Notes: generated by a model not told the origin, from the letters alone. DNA of 64,000 bases from Melieria omissa (GCA_963971225.1 OZ020269.1:42925264-42989263); one strand, 5' to 3'; shown: positions 10,831-22,100, counted from the stretch's first letter. Made by a program: numbers and translations.

Positions 10831-10926
10831 TGCACACGCTTTAAATCACGCACTGAAAATTCACAGAAAAATCACTCGCGCACACGACCGCTCACCACGG
10901 TGTCTAAATCGACACTGACCTTAATA

Positions 10927-11148
10927 CAGTCGAACTTCCCTATAATGAATTCGCACGGGACCAGAAAAAGCTTCATTATATAGAAACTTCATTACACCCT
11001 TCCACTTTCCTGGCTGGCTTCATTCCCTTTTTTGTTGCTCGTCGTTCGACCTTCAACGACAGCATTCCGCGCGATCCGCGATGAAAGATCGCACAACATA
11101 AAACACACCACAATGTAACAAACGCCACAAAAATCATTTTGTACATAT
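10927..11148. mobile_element. Possible pogo/Tigger-like terminal fragment
   Basis: After a TA (10925-10926) the sequence CAGTCGAACTTCCCTATAAT resembles the TIRs of pogo-type elements. No opposite end is visible, and the Gypsy A LTR cuts in at 11149. Confidence 0.3.
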
Positions 11149-11625
11149 TGTAACGATAAGACAGTCTGTCGCTGTGCAAAGCAACCCTGTCGCTACGTAC
11201 CGTGCCATAATTCAATCTGGCAACGACGGCCGCGATAATAAGGGAAACTGTTAGGCCAACCTGGCAATGAGGGAAACTTTTAGTCCAACCTGGCAATGAT
11301 GGCAACTGTTAACCCAACCTGGCAATGATGGTCGCGATCATCATGGAAACCTTTAGTCCACTCCGGAATGTGTGAGAACGATCTGCGCGATGGCCGGACA
11401 GGTATAAAAGGCAGCCGGGTGCGGCGCAGCGGATCAGTCTGTCTTTGACTAGTGAAGTTGCCACACGGAGCAATTAAGCAAATAATTAAGTGTAAAGACA
11501 GTGAAGCGTAAAATAAAGTGATTGTTGGTTCTTATTGACTGCGTTTGGATAGTTAAAGTTGTTCGATTTTCAAATTGCACAATCCAGTGATACGTAACAG
11601 CCCACCAGACCTAGTATTCGTAACA
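11149..11625 (+). repeat. 5' LTR, Gypsy family A
   Basis: It starts TGTAACGATAAG and ends TATTCGTAACA. It contains several imperfect copies of AACCTGGCAATGATGG (11215-11345) and a TATA box in GGTATAAAAGGCAG near 11401, followed by the likely start region around 11430. Related LTRs lie at 16724, 35296, 37379 and 63527. Confidence 0.9.
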
Positions 11626-11626
11626 T

Positions 11627-11646
11627 TTGGTGTCAGAAGTGGGATT
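11627..11646 (+). promoter_or_regulatory. Primer binding site of Gypsy A (tRNA-Leu-like)
   Basis: TTGGTGTCAGAAGTGGGAT follows the 5' LTR directly. The TGGTGTCAG...GTGGGAT form resembles the 3' end of a tRNA-Leu. Families B and C carry related sites, so the three lineages probably use the same primer. Confidence 0.6.
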
Positions 11647-11686
11647 GTGGAAAATTGAAAATAAACAAAATTATAAAAGCACGGAC

Positions 11687-13062
11687 ATAGTTAAATTCGA
11701 GCTGCTGAAGGTGGACCAGCTGAAGGCTGGAAGGAAGCTGGCTGCCTGGAATTTGCCGACTGCTGGCGGAAAGTTGGAATTGCAGTTGCGCTTGCGAGAA
11801 GCATGTGAGGCACGAGGCGTCGATTGAACTGTGCACGAGTTCGGAGCACAAGAACTGGAGGCGTCGGCCAAGGTGGAGGAGTCGCCTGCTGGTGCTGCTT
11901 CGCTACAGAGTACAGCTGCAGCGGCTGCATCAATACAAGCGTTGGACATGAGCCAACTAATGGCTGCACTCAAAGGCATGTCGGCGCAAATGGAAACAGC
12001 GAATCGAGAAATGGCAGCGAAAATGGAAACGGCGACCCATGAAATATCGGCGCAAATGGCAGCGAAGCTGGAAACTACGAATCTCGAAATTTCGGCAAAA
12101 GTCGAGACGGCAAATCGGGTAATGTCAGCAAAACTTGAAAATGCAAATCGGGAGTTGTCCAGCAAGCTTCAGGAAAATTATGCGCGCTTGGAGCAGAAAG
12201 TGGAGGAAATCTCAGACAGGATTAATGGAAAAGTCGAGCACCTGGAGACGCGGGTAGAGCACTTGGATAAACGAGTCGACGACCTAGATGATTCCCTGAA
12301 CAAACGAGTTGGCGATCTTGATGATTCCCTGAACAAACGAGTTGATAGTCTGGAAGACTCGATGAACAGAAAAATGGACGAGCGGCTTAGGGAGGTACAG
12401 CCGCGAGAATGGCTGCCGCCGGTTCCGGAAAGTGTTGCCCCCGAGCAGAAGTGCCTACATATGATGGGACCACGCCGTTCAATACATTCAAGCTGCAATT
12501 CGACCTGGCTGCTCTGGAAAATCAGTGGACCGATGTAAGGAAAGGTCGGAGATTGGCGCTGGCTCTTAAAGGTGCTGCGGCTGAGGTAATAAAATCAGTT
12601 CCAGAATGTTTACGAAGTGAGTACGAGACCGTCATAAGGGCGCTGGCAGCCAAATACAGCGACGAGCACAACAGAACGCTGTACTACTGTGAGCTGAAGA
12701 ATTGCAGGCAAAGGGCCAACGAGGCGCTGCAGACACATGCAGCAGACATTGAGCGGCTCGTACAGCTGTGCTACCCGTCCTTCGGCGCTGATGATCTCGA
12801 GAGGATGAAGATTGAGGCGTTTATTGAAGGTCTTCATGATCCGGAGACACGTCGCAGTGCGTTGATGATGGGCAAGCCGACATTTAGGGAGACGGTGACC
12901 AGCGCGATGACATACGACGCGACATGGATTGGGAGCACTCGGTATGCACCTGCAAGGATACGCCAGATCGAGCCGGACAACGACATTGCGATCCAGGCAA
13001 TAAGCTCTGAGCCACCGGGCAGGCCACGGGTGGTCTCCTCGAAAGTTGTTTGCTGGGTATGA
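11687..13062 (+). pseudogene. Gag of Gypsy family A, broken
   Basis: The N-terminus has a SAP-like pattern (LLKVDQLKAG...NLPTAGGKLELQL), then a heptad-like coiled coil with repeated METANRE/LETTNLE units (codons from 11950 to 12400). The capsid-like part (VPTYDGTTPFNTFKLQF...) runs from about 12455 to 12960. Breaks: the presumed start codon is ATA at 11687-11689 (ATG in the copy near 37290), a TGA stop lies at 11825-11827 where the other copy has TGG, and a frameshift lies near 12450. The nucleic-acid-binding end before the protease is also out of frame. Confidence 0.8.
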
Positions 13063-13299
13063 CTGGGATGTACGAGACTGCTGCCAACCAAAGAGGCGTT
13101 CCCGTTCTCGATCGCAATCGCCTGAAGCGAGGAATACTGACAATCGAGGCCCAGCCAACAAGCGCAGGGCTGAGGATGGCGAGTCGTTAAACTAAAACGG
13201 GTCAGCCCAAAGGGGCGTGAGCTGATCCCCACAATCTGCCGCCCCACCGTCCTTGTCTCACAGCTGAAACGACAGCCCAGCAGCTTGACAATTGAAGGA

Positions 13300-14021
13300 A
13301 GGATAGGTGGAAAGTTGTTGGAGCGTCATATTCGATCATAAACAGGAAGCTGCTGAAGAACTGGGAACCGCTGCATGGCATACAGCTGCGGACTGCGACT
13401 GGCGAGCGCGCGCCGGTAAGAGGGAAAGTTACAAAAACGATTGCTATCGGCACCAGCAGCCTGGAACATGAGTTCATCGTCGCGGATATAATGGACGACG
13501 TGATTATCGGCGTGGATTTCATGATTAGGCACGGTTTTACGCTGGACCTGAAGAAAAATGTGCTGAGATATGCCAACGTTGAATTCCCGCTGCACACCGG
13601 CTATGAGCGAAGCGTGGCGGTAAGGAAGGTTGTATCGTGTCAACACCGGAGGATACCAGCGAATTCTGAGGCGATTGTGTGGGCAAAGGTGGACGAGGAC
13701 GATGGGGCGAGTCGGCTGTGGGTTGTAGAAGCACCGAAACAAGGACACGACAACATCATCATCGGACGTACATTAGTGGAACCTAAGAATGGCAGAATAC
13801 CAGTCAGAATACTGAACCCCCTGAATGCACCCAGATATGTCGGGAAAGACGAGGTAATTGGCGAGTGTAAGGAAGCTGTAGCAGTGGTCAATTGCGAGAG
13901 TAGCCCACCTGGAGGTAATAAGAAGAGCGGTTTTAACATGGACGCCATACCGCAAGAGAACCAGTGGAGCAGCGAGTTGGGTCAATATTTGCGGCAGAAG
14001 CAGGCGGAAGAACAGCCATAG
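13300..14021 (+). pseudogene. Protease region of Gypsy family A
   Basis: The GASYSII motif near 13320 marks the active-site region of a retropepsin, but the residues before the Gly are Val-Val in place of the expected Asp-Thr or Asp-Ser, so the catalytic aspartate is missing. The frame 13491-14021 continues with DDVIIGVDFMIRHGFTLDL, typical of the protease C-terminal half and the link to RT. Confidence 0.6.
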
Positions 14022-15265
14022 TGAATCACAACATCGACACCGGAAGTGCAAAGCCGATTCGCCAACCGTCAAGACGAGTTCCTCTGGCCAAGAGGGAAGA
14101 GGTCACAAATTTGATCGAAAACATGCGGAAAGAAAAGGTCATAGAGCCCTCTTCGGGCCCCTGGTGCTCGCCGGTCGTGCTAGTAAAAAAAAAGGATGGC
14201 AGTACCCGGTTTTGTGTGGACTATCGGAAGCTCAATGATGTGACCAAGAAGGACAGTTATCCACTACCTCGGATCGATGACACCCTGGACACACTGTCAG
14301 GCACGCAGTGGTTCTCCACGCTTGCCTTACGCAGCGGCTATTGGCAGGTAGAGCTTGCAGACAAGGACAAGGAGAAAACGGCTTTCAGTGTTGGCGATGG
14401 TTTAAGGCAGTTCACCGTCATGCCGTTTGGAATCTGCAACGCACCAGCAACATTCGAGCGGCTAATGGAATGCGTGCTGAAAGGGTTGCATTGGCGGACG
14501 TGTCTGGTGTACCTCGACGACATAATCGTGATGGGTAAAAACTTCGACGACCACCTGGGAAAGCTAAAGGAGGTATTCGAGCGGATACGAGAAGCCGGGC
14601 TTAAACTCAACCCAAAGAAGGGCTCGCTGTTACAAAATGAGGTCAAGTATCTGGGTCATACGGTTTCCGCCCGCGGAGTACATACGGATGAAGGCAAAAT
14701 CACGGCGGTGAAGGAGTGGCCCCGGACACGCAATCTACACGAACTCCGCAGTTTCCTGGGCCTGTGCACATACTACCGCCGATTTGTTCCGGGATTCGCG
14801 AACATAGCCAGCAGCTTGCACAAACTGACGAAAAAGAGCCAAGCTTTCGAGTGGAACGAGGAACAGGTACAGGCTTTTGCACGTCTGAAGGAAAAACTGT
14901 GCAGTGCTCCAATTCTGGCCTTCCCCGTGCCTGGGGAGATGTTTGTGCTGGATACAGATGCAAGCGGGAATAGTATTGGCGGTGTGGTATCACAGATAAT
15001 AGACGGCCAGGAACAAGTGATAGCGTACTGCAGTAGGGTCGTATCGAAACCGGAACGCAACTACTGTGTGACACGGAGAGAACTGCTGGCGGTACTGGAC
15101 TGCGTAAAACACTTCCACAAATATCTGTATGGACAAAGGTTTCGCCTGCGCACAGATCATGCGGCATTGAGATGGCTCCTGAACTTTAAGGATCCTGAAG
15201 GGCAATTGGTGGATCGAGCGACTGCAGAGCTACGACTACACGATAGAGCATCGCAAGGGCAGTAG
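13964..15265 (+). CDS. Reverse transcriptase and RNase H of Gypsy family A
   Basis: An uninterrupted frame of 433 codons. RT blocks are PSSGPWCSPVVLVKKKDG, FCVDYRKLND, MPFGICNAPATFERLM and the catalytic VYLDDIIV. The connection part is EVKYLGHTVSARGV and LRSFLGLCTYYRRFVPGF. RNase H follows with LDTDASGNSIGGV, the catalytic-type glutamate in CVTRRELLAVL, and RTDHAALRWL. One residue of the usual FSTLDLRSGYWQ motif is changed to Ala (TLALRSGYWQ), where the first catalytic Asp normally sits, so activity is doubtful. The frame ends early by a shift near 15260. Confidence 0.85.
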   Translation: MEQRVGSIFAAEAGGRTAIVNHNIDTGSAKPIRQPSRRVPLAKREEVTNLIENMRKEKVIEPSSGPWCSPVVLVKKKDGSTRFCVDYRKLNDVTKKDSYPLPRIDDTLDTLSGTQWFSTLALRSGYWQVELADKDKEKTAFSVGDGLRQFTVMPFGICNAPATFERLMECVLKGLHWRTCLVYLDDIIVMGKNFDDHLGKLKEVFERIREAGLKLNPKKGSLLQNEVKYLGHTVSARGVHTDEGKITAVKEWPRTRNLHELRSFLGLCTYYRRFVPGFANIASSLHKLTKKSQAFEWNEEQVQAFARLKEKLCSAPILAFPVPGEMFVLDTDASGNSIGGVVSQIIDGQEQVIAYCSRVVSKPERNYCVTRRELLAVLDCVKHFHKYLYGQRFRLRTDHAALRWLLNFKDPEGQLVDRATAELRLHDRASQGQ

Positions 15266-15284
15266 CCATGGAAATGCCGATGCC

Positions 15285-16712
15285 TTGTCACGCCGTCCGT
15301 GCAAAGTCGAATGCGGGCGGTGCTCGCGAGCCGAAAGCAAAGAACAGATAGTGGACGTCCGGTTGGTAAGCGTTATGCCAGAGGAAGAGTGGTCTGCGGA
15401 GAGGCTACAAAAGGACAAGCGTGAGGATGCGGATCTTGCAAAAATCTTCGAATGCAAGGAGCAAGGCGCACGTCAGGAGATGACCGGTGAAAGCCCGACC
15501 GCTAAGGCTTACTGGGCACAGTGGAAAAGTCTCCAGCTGAAAGAAGGATGCCTATACCGCGAATGGGAGAGCGCGGATGGTCAGACCAGCAACTCCCTAA
15601 TGGTAGTGCCGAAATGCAGAATCAACGAGGTCATCGAGGCATACCATAACGACTCCAGTGGAGGGCACCTGGGCATCACCAAAACCGTCGCCAAAATAAA
15701 ACGACGATTCTACTGGGTAGGATGTCAGGAGTCTGTAGCCAAGTGGATTAAGAGCTGCGACCGATGTTCAGCCGCGAAAGGGCCGACAAGAAGATCTCGA
15801 GGCCGCATGCAGCACTACAACGTGGGAGCGCCCTTCGAGCGGATTGCTATGGACGTCGCCGGCCCATTCCCAACTGGCACTCAAGGCCACAAATATGTGC
15901 TGGTGGTAATGGATGACTTCAGCAAATGGCCCGAAGTGTACCCTATTCCTAACCAGGAGGCCACTACGATCTCGGAAAAGCTGGTAAACAATTGGGTAGC
16001 AAGGTTCGGAGTTCCGTTGGAGTTACACTCAGATCAAGGCCGGAATTTTGAGTCTGTGGTATTCAAGGAAGTGTGTGAGCTGCTGGGGATAAAGAAAACG
16101 CGTACCACTCCTTTACACCCACAGTCCGACGGCATGGTGGAACGCTTTAACCGGACACTGGAGGAATACCTGCGGAAAATGGTAGGCAGGAATCAAAAGG
16201 ATTGGGACACACATATCCCCCTGTTCCTGATGGCGTATAGGTCAGCCCTGCACGACACGACATCACTCACTCCAGCCCGAGCAGTGTTCGGCACAGAGTT
16301 GCGGTTACCCGCTGACTTGAAGTTCGGGGTAGTCAGCACGACGGGAGGCGTTAAGACGGACTACGTGGTCAATAAGCGGGCGGAACTGGAGGAAATTCAC
16401 CAGTTTATAAGGAGCCGCACCAAACTTGTCAGCGATAAGGCGAAAGCCAGATATGATCTACGGGCCAACTCAGCAGGGTTCCAAGGAGGCGATCTGGTAA
16501 TGCTCTACAACCCGCAGCGGAGGAAAGGTTTGTCTCCGAAACTTCAAGCGTCATGGGAAGGGCCGTACGAAGTCGTGACTAGGATTAACGACGTGGTATA
16601 CAGGATTCAACGTTGCAGCAATAGAGGCGCTAAGCTGAAGGTAGTCCATTTGGAGCGCCTGGCGCCTTATCACAGCGGAACCTCGGCACTTGTTCGAGAC
16701 GATCAAGTCTAA
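15285..16712 (+). CDS. Integrase of Gypsy family A
   Basis: The 475-codon frame begins in the RNase H to integrase connector. The zinc-binding HHCC domain is visible (HNDSSGGHLGI... CDRCSAAKG), followed by the DDE core: MDVAGPF, LHSDQGRNFES, and MVERFNRTLEEYL. A GPYEVV/LKVVHLERL block near the end is the usual Gypsy integrase C-terminal module. It joins element cDNA to the genome. It is offset from the RT frame by a shift near 15260-15285. Confidence 0.85.
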   Translation: MSRRPCKVECGRCSRAESKEQIVDVRLVSVMPEEEWSAERLQKDKREDADLAKIFECKEQGARQEMTGESPTAKAYWAQWKSLQLKEGCLYREWESADGQTSNSLMVVPKCRINEVIEAYHNDSSGGHLGITKTVAKIKRRFYWVGCQESVAKWIKSCDRCSAAKGPTRRSRGRMQHYNVGAPFERIAMDVAGPFPTGTQGHKYVLVVMDDFSKWPEVYPIPNQEATTISEKLVNNWVARFGVPLELHSDQGRNFESVVFKEVCELLGIKKTRTTPLHPQSDGMVERFNRTLEEYLRKMVGRNQKDWDTHIPLFLMAYRSALHDTTSLTPARAVFGTELRLPADLKFGVVSTTGGVKTDYVVNKRAELEEIHQFIRSRTKLVSDKAKARYDLRANSAGFQGGDLVMLYNPQRRKGLSPKLQASWEGPYEVVTRINDVVYRIQRCSNRGAKLKVVHLERLAPYHSGTSALVRDDQV

Positions 16713-16723
16713 GTGGTGGGCAG

Positions 16724-17211
16724 TGTAACGATAAGACAGTCTGTCGCTATGCAAAGCAACCCTGTCGCTACGTGCCGTGCTATAATTCAATCTGGCAACG
16801 ACGGCCGCGATAATAAGGGAAACTGTTAGGCCAACCTGGCAATGATGGAAACTTTTAGTCCAACCTGGCAATGATGATGGCAACTGTTAGCCCAACCTGG
16901 CAATGATGGTCGCGATCATCATGGAAACCTTTAGTCCACTCCGGAATGTGCGAGAACGATCTGCGCGATGGCCGGACAGGTATAAAAGGCAGCCGGGTGC
17001 GGCGCAGCGGGTCAGTCTGATTTTGACTAGTGAAGGTGCCACACGGAGCAATTAAGCCAATAATTAAGTGTAAAGAGAGTAAAGTATAAAAGTGTAAAAT
17101 TAAGGGATTGTTGGTTCTTATTGACTGCGTTTGGATAGTTAAAGTTGTTCGATTTTCAAATTGCACAATCTAGTGATACGTAACAGCCCTTTACACCTAG
17201 TATTCGTAACA
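16724..17211 (+). repeat. 3' LTR, Gypsy family A
   Basis: The sequence is the same as the 5' LTR with scattered substitutions and indels. A purine-rich AAGTGGTGGGCAG lies directly upstream (16711-16723) as the likely polypurine tract. Confidence 0.9.
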
Positions 17212-17224
17212 ATATCTACAAATA

Positions 17225-17791
17225 TTAAACCAGCAAATTAGAGTTGCATACATTATTTACAAAACCCAGACATACAAAACCGACATTGTTGGAATTACCA
17301 CATCCACCTTTAACAACACGAATAGAGCGATCATAAAGGAAGCTTGTAATCCAACGAAAAGAGACACTACTAACACCATAGGCAATCACTTTTGGCACAA
17401 ATGCTTTAGGCCACGCTCGGCCAAAAGCGTTGGAAATATTCAATGCATAAACCTTGCCTTTACCGAGGTTTAGAACACTATGATTCCATTTCTTGGTGAA
17501 GACATAACGTCTATCGTCGATCGCTGTCGAAAGGCGCATTAGTGGTTATTTAGCAGTCTATTGTGCTCTAGATAATTCATAATATTGAAGTTTACAATAC
17601 TCTGTATTGTTTGGAGAGCACCCAACAAATTGATATGAGTCGGGAGTTTGCGGAGTAATTTTTCCTTTTTTAGGAACTAGTTTAGCTTTTGCCATTTTCC
17701 AACATGTCAGTACAGGCCAGTGCCATACAACTGTAATGTATGACATATTGAGCAAATTGCGTAATGGAAAGGCCAGTAGACTAGCGTACAT
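17225..17791 (-). pseudogene. Non-LTR reverse transcriptase fragment
   Basis: Two minus-strand frames (17791-17558 and 17539-17225) give consecutive RT pieces: WKMAKAKLVPKKGK with a degenerate block A, then VYALNISNAFGRAW (the A motif with Asp replaced by Asn) and VSFRWITSFLYDRSIRVV. The pattern is of Jockey-like LINEs. A frameshift and lost catalytic residues show that it is dead. A hAT element (17813) interrupts its upstream side. Confidence 0.7.
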
Positions 17792-17812
17792 TTTTAGAAA
17801 ACGAGATAGAAT

Positions 17813-18589
17813 CAGTGATGTTAACTTTTTTTTGAAAAATCCCTACGCGACTTGAAAAAAATCTCTACTTTTCCCTACGCTGTCCAGCAATTTTCCCTAC
17901 TAAACTCCTTACACTTATTTTCCAAGTATTTTGTAATATTTATGGTTTTTTAATTTTTTGTGAATAAAAGTCGCAAAAGTAAAAACCATAACATGTATTA
18001 ATTCTTCTTTTAATTCATTTGCAACATGAAAACAACAAAACAAAGTTGTGCTTTGTACTGAGATACGGTTTAAAACATGGAAACATAACAACATAGAAAA
18101 AATTGTGCTTTGCACTGAGATACCATTTCATCACATTAAAAAAATCAGTACAAAAATTACACTAAGACTAATTATTTATGGTCATACTACTCAGTGTATG
18201 CAATTTTCTTAAAGTGCTGTTCTTTACATTGAAAATTTACACAGGTGATATCTTCGTCTTCTAAGTAAGAGCGAATTATACAAATTGAAGTCAAATTGTC
18301 ATGGCTTGATGTATTCCTTTTTTGTTCGAAAATATTCTTCCAGAGTCTGCATTAGAATGTGGTAGTGCCGAAACATATTTGGCCAACTTTGACAAATTGG
18401 GAAACAACATTTGATCGTTAAAATTTTTAGTTTGACTAATTTGACTTCAAAATTTTCCATAACCAGGATTGTTTGAAAATTCCCTACATTTAGTGAATTT
18501 TAAAAAATCTGTCCTTTTTTTCCCAACGCACACAATTTTCGCGAAAAGTCCCTACATGTAGGGAATTTTCCCTACAGTTAACATCAGTG
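17813..18589. mobile_element. hAT element remnant, 777 bp
   Basis: The ends are CAGTGATGTTAACT and its inverted form AGTTAACATCAGTG. The flanking 8-mers GATAGAAT (17805-17812) and GGTGGAAT (18590-18597) match at six of eight bases. TCCCTAC words repeat inside both ends. On the minus strand near 18430-18310 the reading MLFPNLSKLAKYVSALPHSN is the hAT C-terminal dimerisation region. Confidence 0.65.
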
Positions 18590-19801
18590 GGTGGAATGCC
18601 ATTCTGCCTTGGAACCTGATTTACATCCAGATTTGCAAGCCCTTTTTAACTACGCGAGTGTTAAAAAAGAATTAATAATTTAGCTTTGTCAACCGAGTAA
18701 GTAATGATTTGATTTTTTTAAGAAGAGTTTTGTTAAGAATTGAAGATGATGTTTGGTTCGTCACTGTTTTCACGAACGACTGAAAGTTCTTGTAAGCAAG
18801 TTGGCAGTGAAAAACATTTTTCCTTTCACACTGTTCGTGTATAAACTTTTGGCGCCTTACGATAGCATTGCATCGATTTCTAGCCTGTTTACGTACATGT
18901 TTAGTGGTGGCTGTGAAAATCGTCATCACAGTTTTAGTTTGGCTGACGCTGTGTACTGCACAAGTGGCCTTCTTGCATTTCATGCAAAATTGGCGTGTAT
19001 TCCTCTTTAGCCTGGCTGTTTGACAAATGTAGCATTGGCCCTTGAGATTTATGCCCGTCCCATTCATGATTAACATCTGCCTCAAAGTCCTCATCCACTC
19101 AAGTTCCGGTAACGGGGTTTCCTTCAGGAAAAACTAAAAATTTATTATGTGTTTGGAGAAAAGATTGTATTGTTGGGAAAATAAAACTTTAAAAACTCCA
19201 TACCTAATACATATGCACTCAATAGCTCTTCTGATTTGAAATCTTCCAACCATCTTTTAATTATTGGATCTATTCAAAATTAGAGGTACACAGAGATCTT
19301 CACCCAGGTGCTCAAGAACCTACCGCCTTTGTAATCCCTTCATAGACTGCCCTGTGTAGTTCTCCTTGTACATATATAATAAAAACTGCAAGCGCGGCGG
19401 TATGCAAAATATAGTAAAACGTTGCCAGCAAAATGTTGCTCTTTTGGTGAATATTGGGACAGCATTTTTTCCATAGTGTCCACGCCACCTTTAGTCTGAT
19501 TATAATATAATATTATTTCTGGTTTTTTATCTGGTCCAGACACAGCATCATTTCTGTGCATTGTAGACAACAAAACGACGGACTTATTTTTAGCTGGGAC
19601 ATCACATTTTCAGTAAATCCAAATAAGCTTGACGTGACTTCTCTGGTTCGGAAAGGTTTGAACTCGTTGGGAACATACCTCTTGTTTTTTTTTTAACTGT
19701 GCCTACAATCGACATGTTCCAATTTTCTATCTCTTTGGCCAAGTGCAATGTTGTGAAGAATTTATCCATGGTAACGTTTCTTCCTGACCCTCTGTATGTA
19801 C

Positions 19802-20939
19802 TAGGCATCGCAATCCCGGGATCCCGGACTTTTTCCAGTCTCGAAAATCCCGGGATTCAAATTCTTTTATCCCGGGATTTTCGGGATTGCAAAAGATGCT
19901 TCAAAGTTCAAATGAAATAAATTTTAAGGCACAAAAACCCAATTCCTTATTTGAGGGAGAAGGGAGGGGATAGAGTGCGTCTTTTGCAAAAGGCTTATGA
20001 TTATTTACTAAGCATTCAACCAACAAGTGTTGAATCTGAAGGATGTTTCTCTTCAGCAGGGTTCATTTGAAATAAATTTCGCTCTAGATAAGAGAACAAA
20101 ACACTTAATGCCTTTGTATTTTTAAGATCTCAGTTTTTAGTTAATCAAAACGCTTAACTTTTTTATCGAAATAATCGAAGTAAAACTAAAAGCACAAACA
20201 AATTAACTATTTTATTTTTTTTATCAAATATGCATATATATGCACTTTATGATACATCGGTTGCAAAGTAATAAGTTATGTTTAAGTGTCATTTTTGGAT
20301 AAAACAAAATGCTATGAAACTGAAATTAAATGTCAAATGAAAAACTTTTAAGTTAACTCTTCAATTCCCAGTGTCACCTGTAGGTGACAGATGCTTAATA
20401 TTTGTTTTCCTACCACATAGGTTTTTATTTTAAAATTCTAACACTTGTATAGCAAAGTCAATTAGTAGTACTTGTTTATTTAATTTTCCTAACAACACTA
20501 GCGATACGTCATTTGTAAAATTTATTCATTTGTTTCACGCGTAATTAAAGCAGTGCGAGTTTGTGTGGTTTCTTTCAATATAAAAATGAGGGTAGTTTAA
20601 ACATTTTTTATGTATTTTTTTGTCTTATCCAAACGTATATAAGCTCTTTTATTTAAAAAGAAAAGTTTCTTTTTTACTATTTTGGACATGGGAATTGAAG
20701 GGTTAAACAAAATGTGATTAAATTCAAGATACAAAATCTTGAAACTACCCACATGTGATTAAAATGTGTCCATTTTTATGATAAATATATTATAAACAAG
20801 TATTTATGCAATTCGGGAAAATTGTTTTATTAAAAAATTTGTTATATGAATCCCGGGATTAAATCCCGGGATCCCGGGATTTGACTTTTCAATCCCGAAA
20901 ATCCCGGGATCGCAAAATGGCAAAAAATTGCGATCCCTA
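19802..20939. mobile_element. hAT element inside piggyBac, 1138 bp, 8-bp target duplication
   Basis: Perfect 8-bp duplications GTATGTAC lie at 19794-19801 and 20940-20947. The ends are TAGGCATCGCAAT and the inverse of TAGGGATCGCAAT. Inside each end are repeated ATCCCGGGAT words. The + strand near 19990-20150 reads YLLSIQPTSVESEGCFSSAG, a piece of the hAT dimerisation domain. It splits the piggyBac gene between two neighbouring codons. Confidence 0.85.
20357..20702. mobile_element. TTAA-flanked MITE 2 inside the hAT element, 346 bp
   Basis: TTAA occurs at 20353-20356 and 20703-20706. The ends are CTCTTCAATTCCCA and TGGGAATTGAAGGG, inverted. A 16-bp palindrome GTCACCTGTAGGTGAC lies at 20373-20388, just inside the left TIR. 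It is the innermost layer of a three-level nest. Confidence 0.75.
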
Positions 20940-21432
20940 GTATGTACCGACCAAATCTTTCACAATACGTTCACCTTGGTTAACGTCTCAAATGTTGTCA
21001 ACTTTTCCAGTGTAAATTTGTCCATGCAGTGGTGGCTGAATCACATGCCCACCATATTTTAATGACATTCTTGGCAGGCTTAGACGGCATATATTGGGTG
21101 AACCGAGTACGGCCCCTACAACCAAACAGCTGCTTATCCACCGTAATGGATGCAGACAAATATCCATAGTTCTTTTCACACTGAACTTCTCAAGTCACCA
21201 GCACCAGATGAACTTATTGACATGTTAATTTTGATTTGTACATTTTTTTTCAAATTTTGTTTCCAAAAATTCCAATTATTTTCTATACAATTCAAATTTG
21301 TTTTTAAAAATTCAAATTTGAATTGTAAGTAGTAACAAAACAGAGAAGGCGTAATGCAGTACAAAAAACACTGAGGTCACCTGCGTGGGTATTGGTAAAC
21401 GACGTACAAAAAATTCTTTGGTAAGGCGAAGG

Positions 21433-22100
21433 TTAAAACTGCAGTCCCGCCCAAAATTCCTCCCAGTGACAGTAGTCTCTTTGGGCCATGGGTCGACTGC
21501 TTGGTAGTTTCGGTTCATTGTTCTTCCATAGTAGCCCAGTTTTGAAACGTTTGCCTACACGAACCGTTGCAGACTTTAATAAATGCTTGGTCCTCACAAT
21601 ATCGTCAGCTTCCACGTGTTTCTCGACATCTCGCACCCCCAATTCAATATAGTCTATGAAGTTCTTTACCAATTGCTCTTAACTATCATTGTTATCACTA
21701 GTTTGTGCAAAAAGCAGTCGATTATGTCCTTCTGAGCTTCCTTCAGCAGGACCGCAGACAACACAGCCTAATTTAGTAATAATAACTGCTGGTCCTTTCC
21801 AACCGTCTCTTATTATCCGGCACGCTATTCCTAGATGAGCATTATCGATTCCTATTAGCAATTCTGCTATGGCCTTCCACATATTGGTATATTCCCCAGG
21901 TTCCGATATTTTGATGACAACTCCATTATGTATAGCATCTGCGTTGGGAATTTAAGATTAGGAGCAGTACAGACTTCAAGTTGTATTTTCAGCATTTATT
22001 CCCGACCACGGAGATTCCAACGTCGACACGGTTGGACATTTGCGTCATGGTTCTTTAGAAGAAAAAGTTGCAGACATTTTTCCGTCAACCATAGTGAAAA
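21433..22100 (-). pseudogene. BEL/Pao pol fragment (protease end to start of RT)
   Basis: Two minus-strand frames carry BEL-type pol sequence. Bases 21882-21679 read LLIGIDNAHLGIACRIIR and GPAVIITKLGCVVCGP; bases 21672-21433 read KHLLKSATVRVGKRFKTGLL and SRPMAQR. This order (end of the DUF1758 protease, then the segment before RT) is that of BEL/Pao elements. It is truncated on both sides. Confidence 0.6.

Larger units (their letters stand above)
5346..10922 (-). mobile_element. R1-clade non-LTR retrotransposon, nearly complete
   Basis: In minus-strand order it has a 5' region with tandem repeats (10430-10922), ORF1 (Gag-like with zinc knuckles), ORF2 (endonuclease and reverse transcriptase), and a 3' UTR (5346-5836). 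There is no poly(A) tail visible at the 3' end and I could not define a target duplication. The limits at both ends are approximate. ORF2 is uninterrupted and ORF1 is split over three frames. It sits inside the giant host intron, so it is not an rDNA-inserted R1. Confidence 0.85.
11149..17211 (+). mobile_element. Ty3/Gypsy element, family A, full-length but defective
   Basis: Two LTRs (11149-11625 and 16724-17211) bound the gag, protease, RT, RNase H and integrase regions. The 4-bp duplication ATAT lies at 11145-11148 and 17212-17215. There is no envelope frame: integrase ends at 16712, next to the purine-rich stretch before the 3' LTR. Gag has lost its start codon, contains a stop, and is frameshifted. 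The two LTRs differ at several positions and by an 11-bp length difference, so this is not a very recent insertion. Confidence 0.9.
18672..21190 (-). pseudogene. piggyBac transposase, dead and interrupted
   Basis: Minus-strand pieces in order: ITVDKQLFGCRGR (about 21150), RFTQYMPSKPAKNVIKIW (about 21070), then across a 1.1-kb insertion STYRGSGRNVTMDKFFTT (19805-19750), YNQTKGGVDTMEKMLSQYSP (19510-19440), and the cysteine-rich C-terminal domain (19040-18950, CYICQTARLKRNTRQFCMKC). The three aspartates usual for piggyBac transposases (TVD, TMD, GGVD) are visible. Several frameshifts, and the hAT at 19802-19801+1138, inactivate it. No TTAA-flanked ends were found for it. Confidence 0.8.

Noticed and set aside
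5346..10922. An rDNA-specific R1 insertion
   Set aside because: The flanks are intron and other transposons, with no 28S rRNA sequence. It belongs to the R1 clade but not to an rDNA site.
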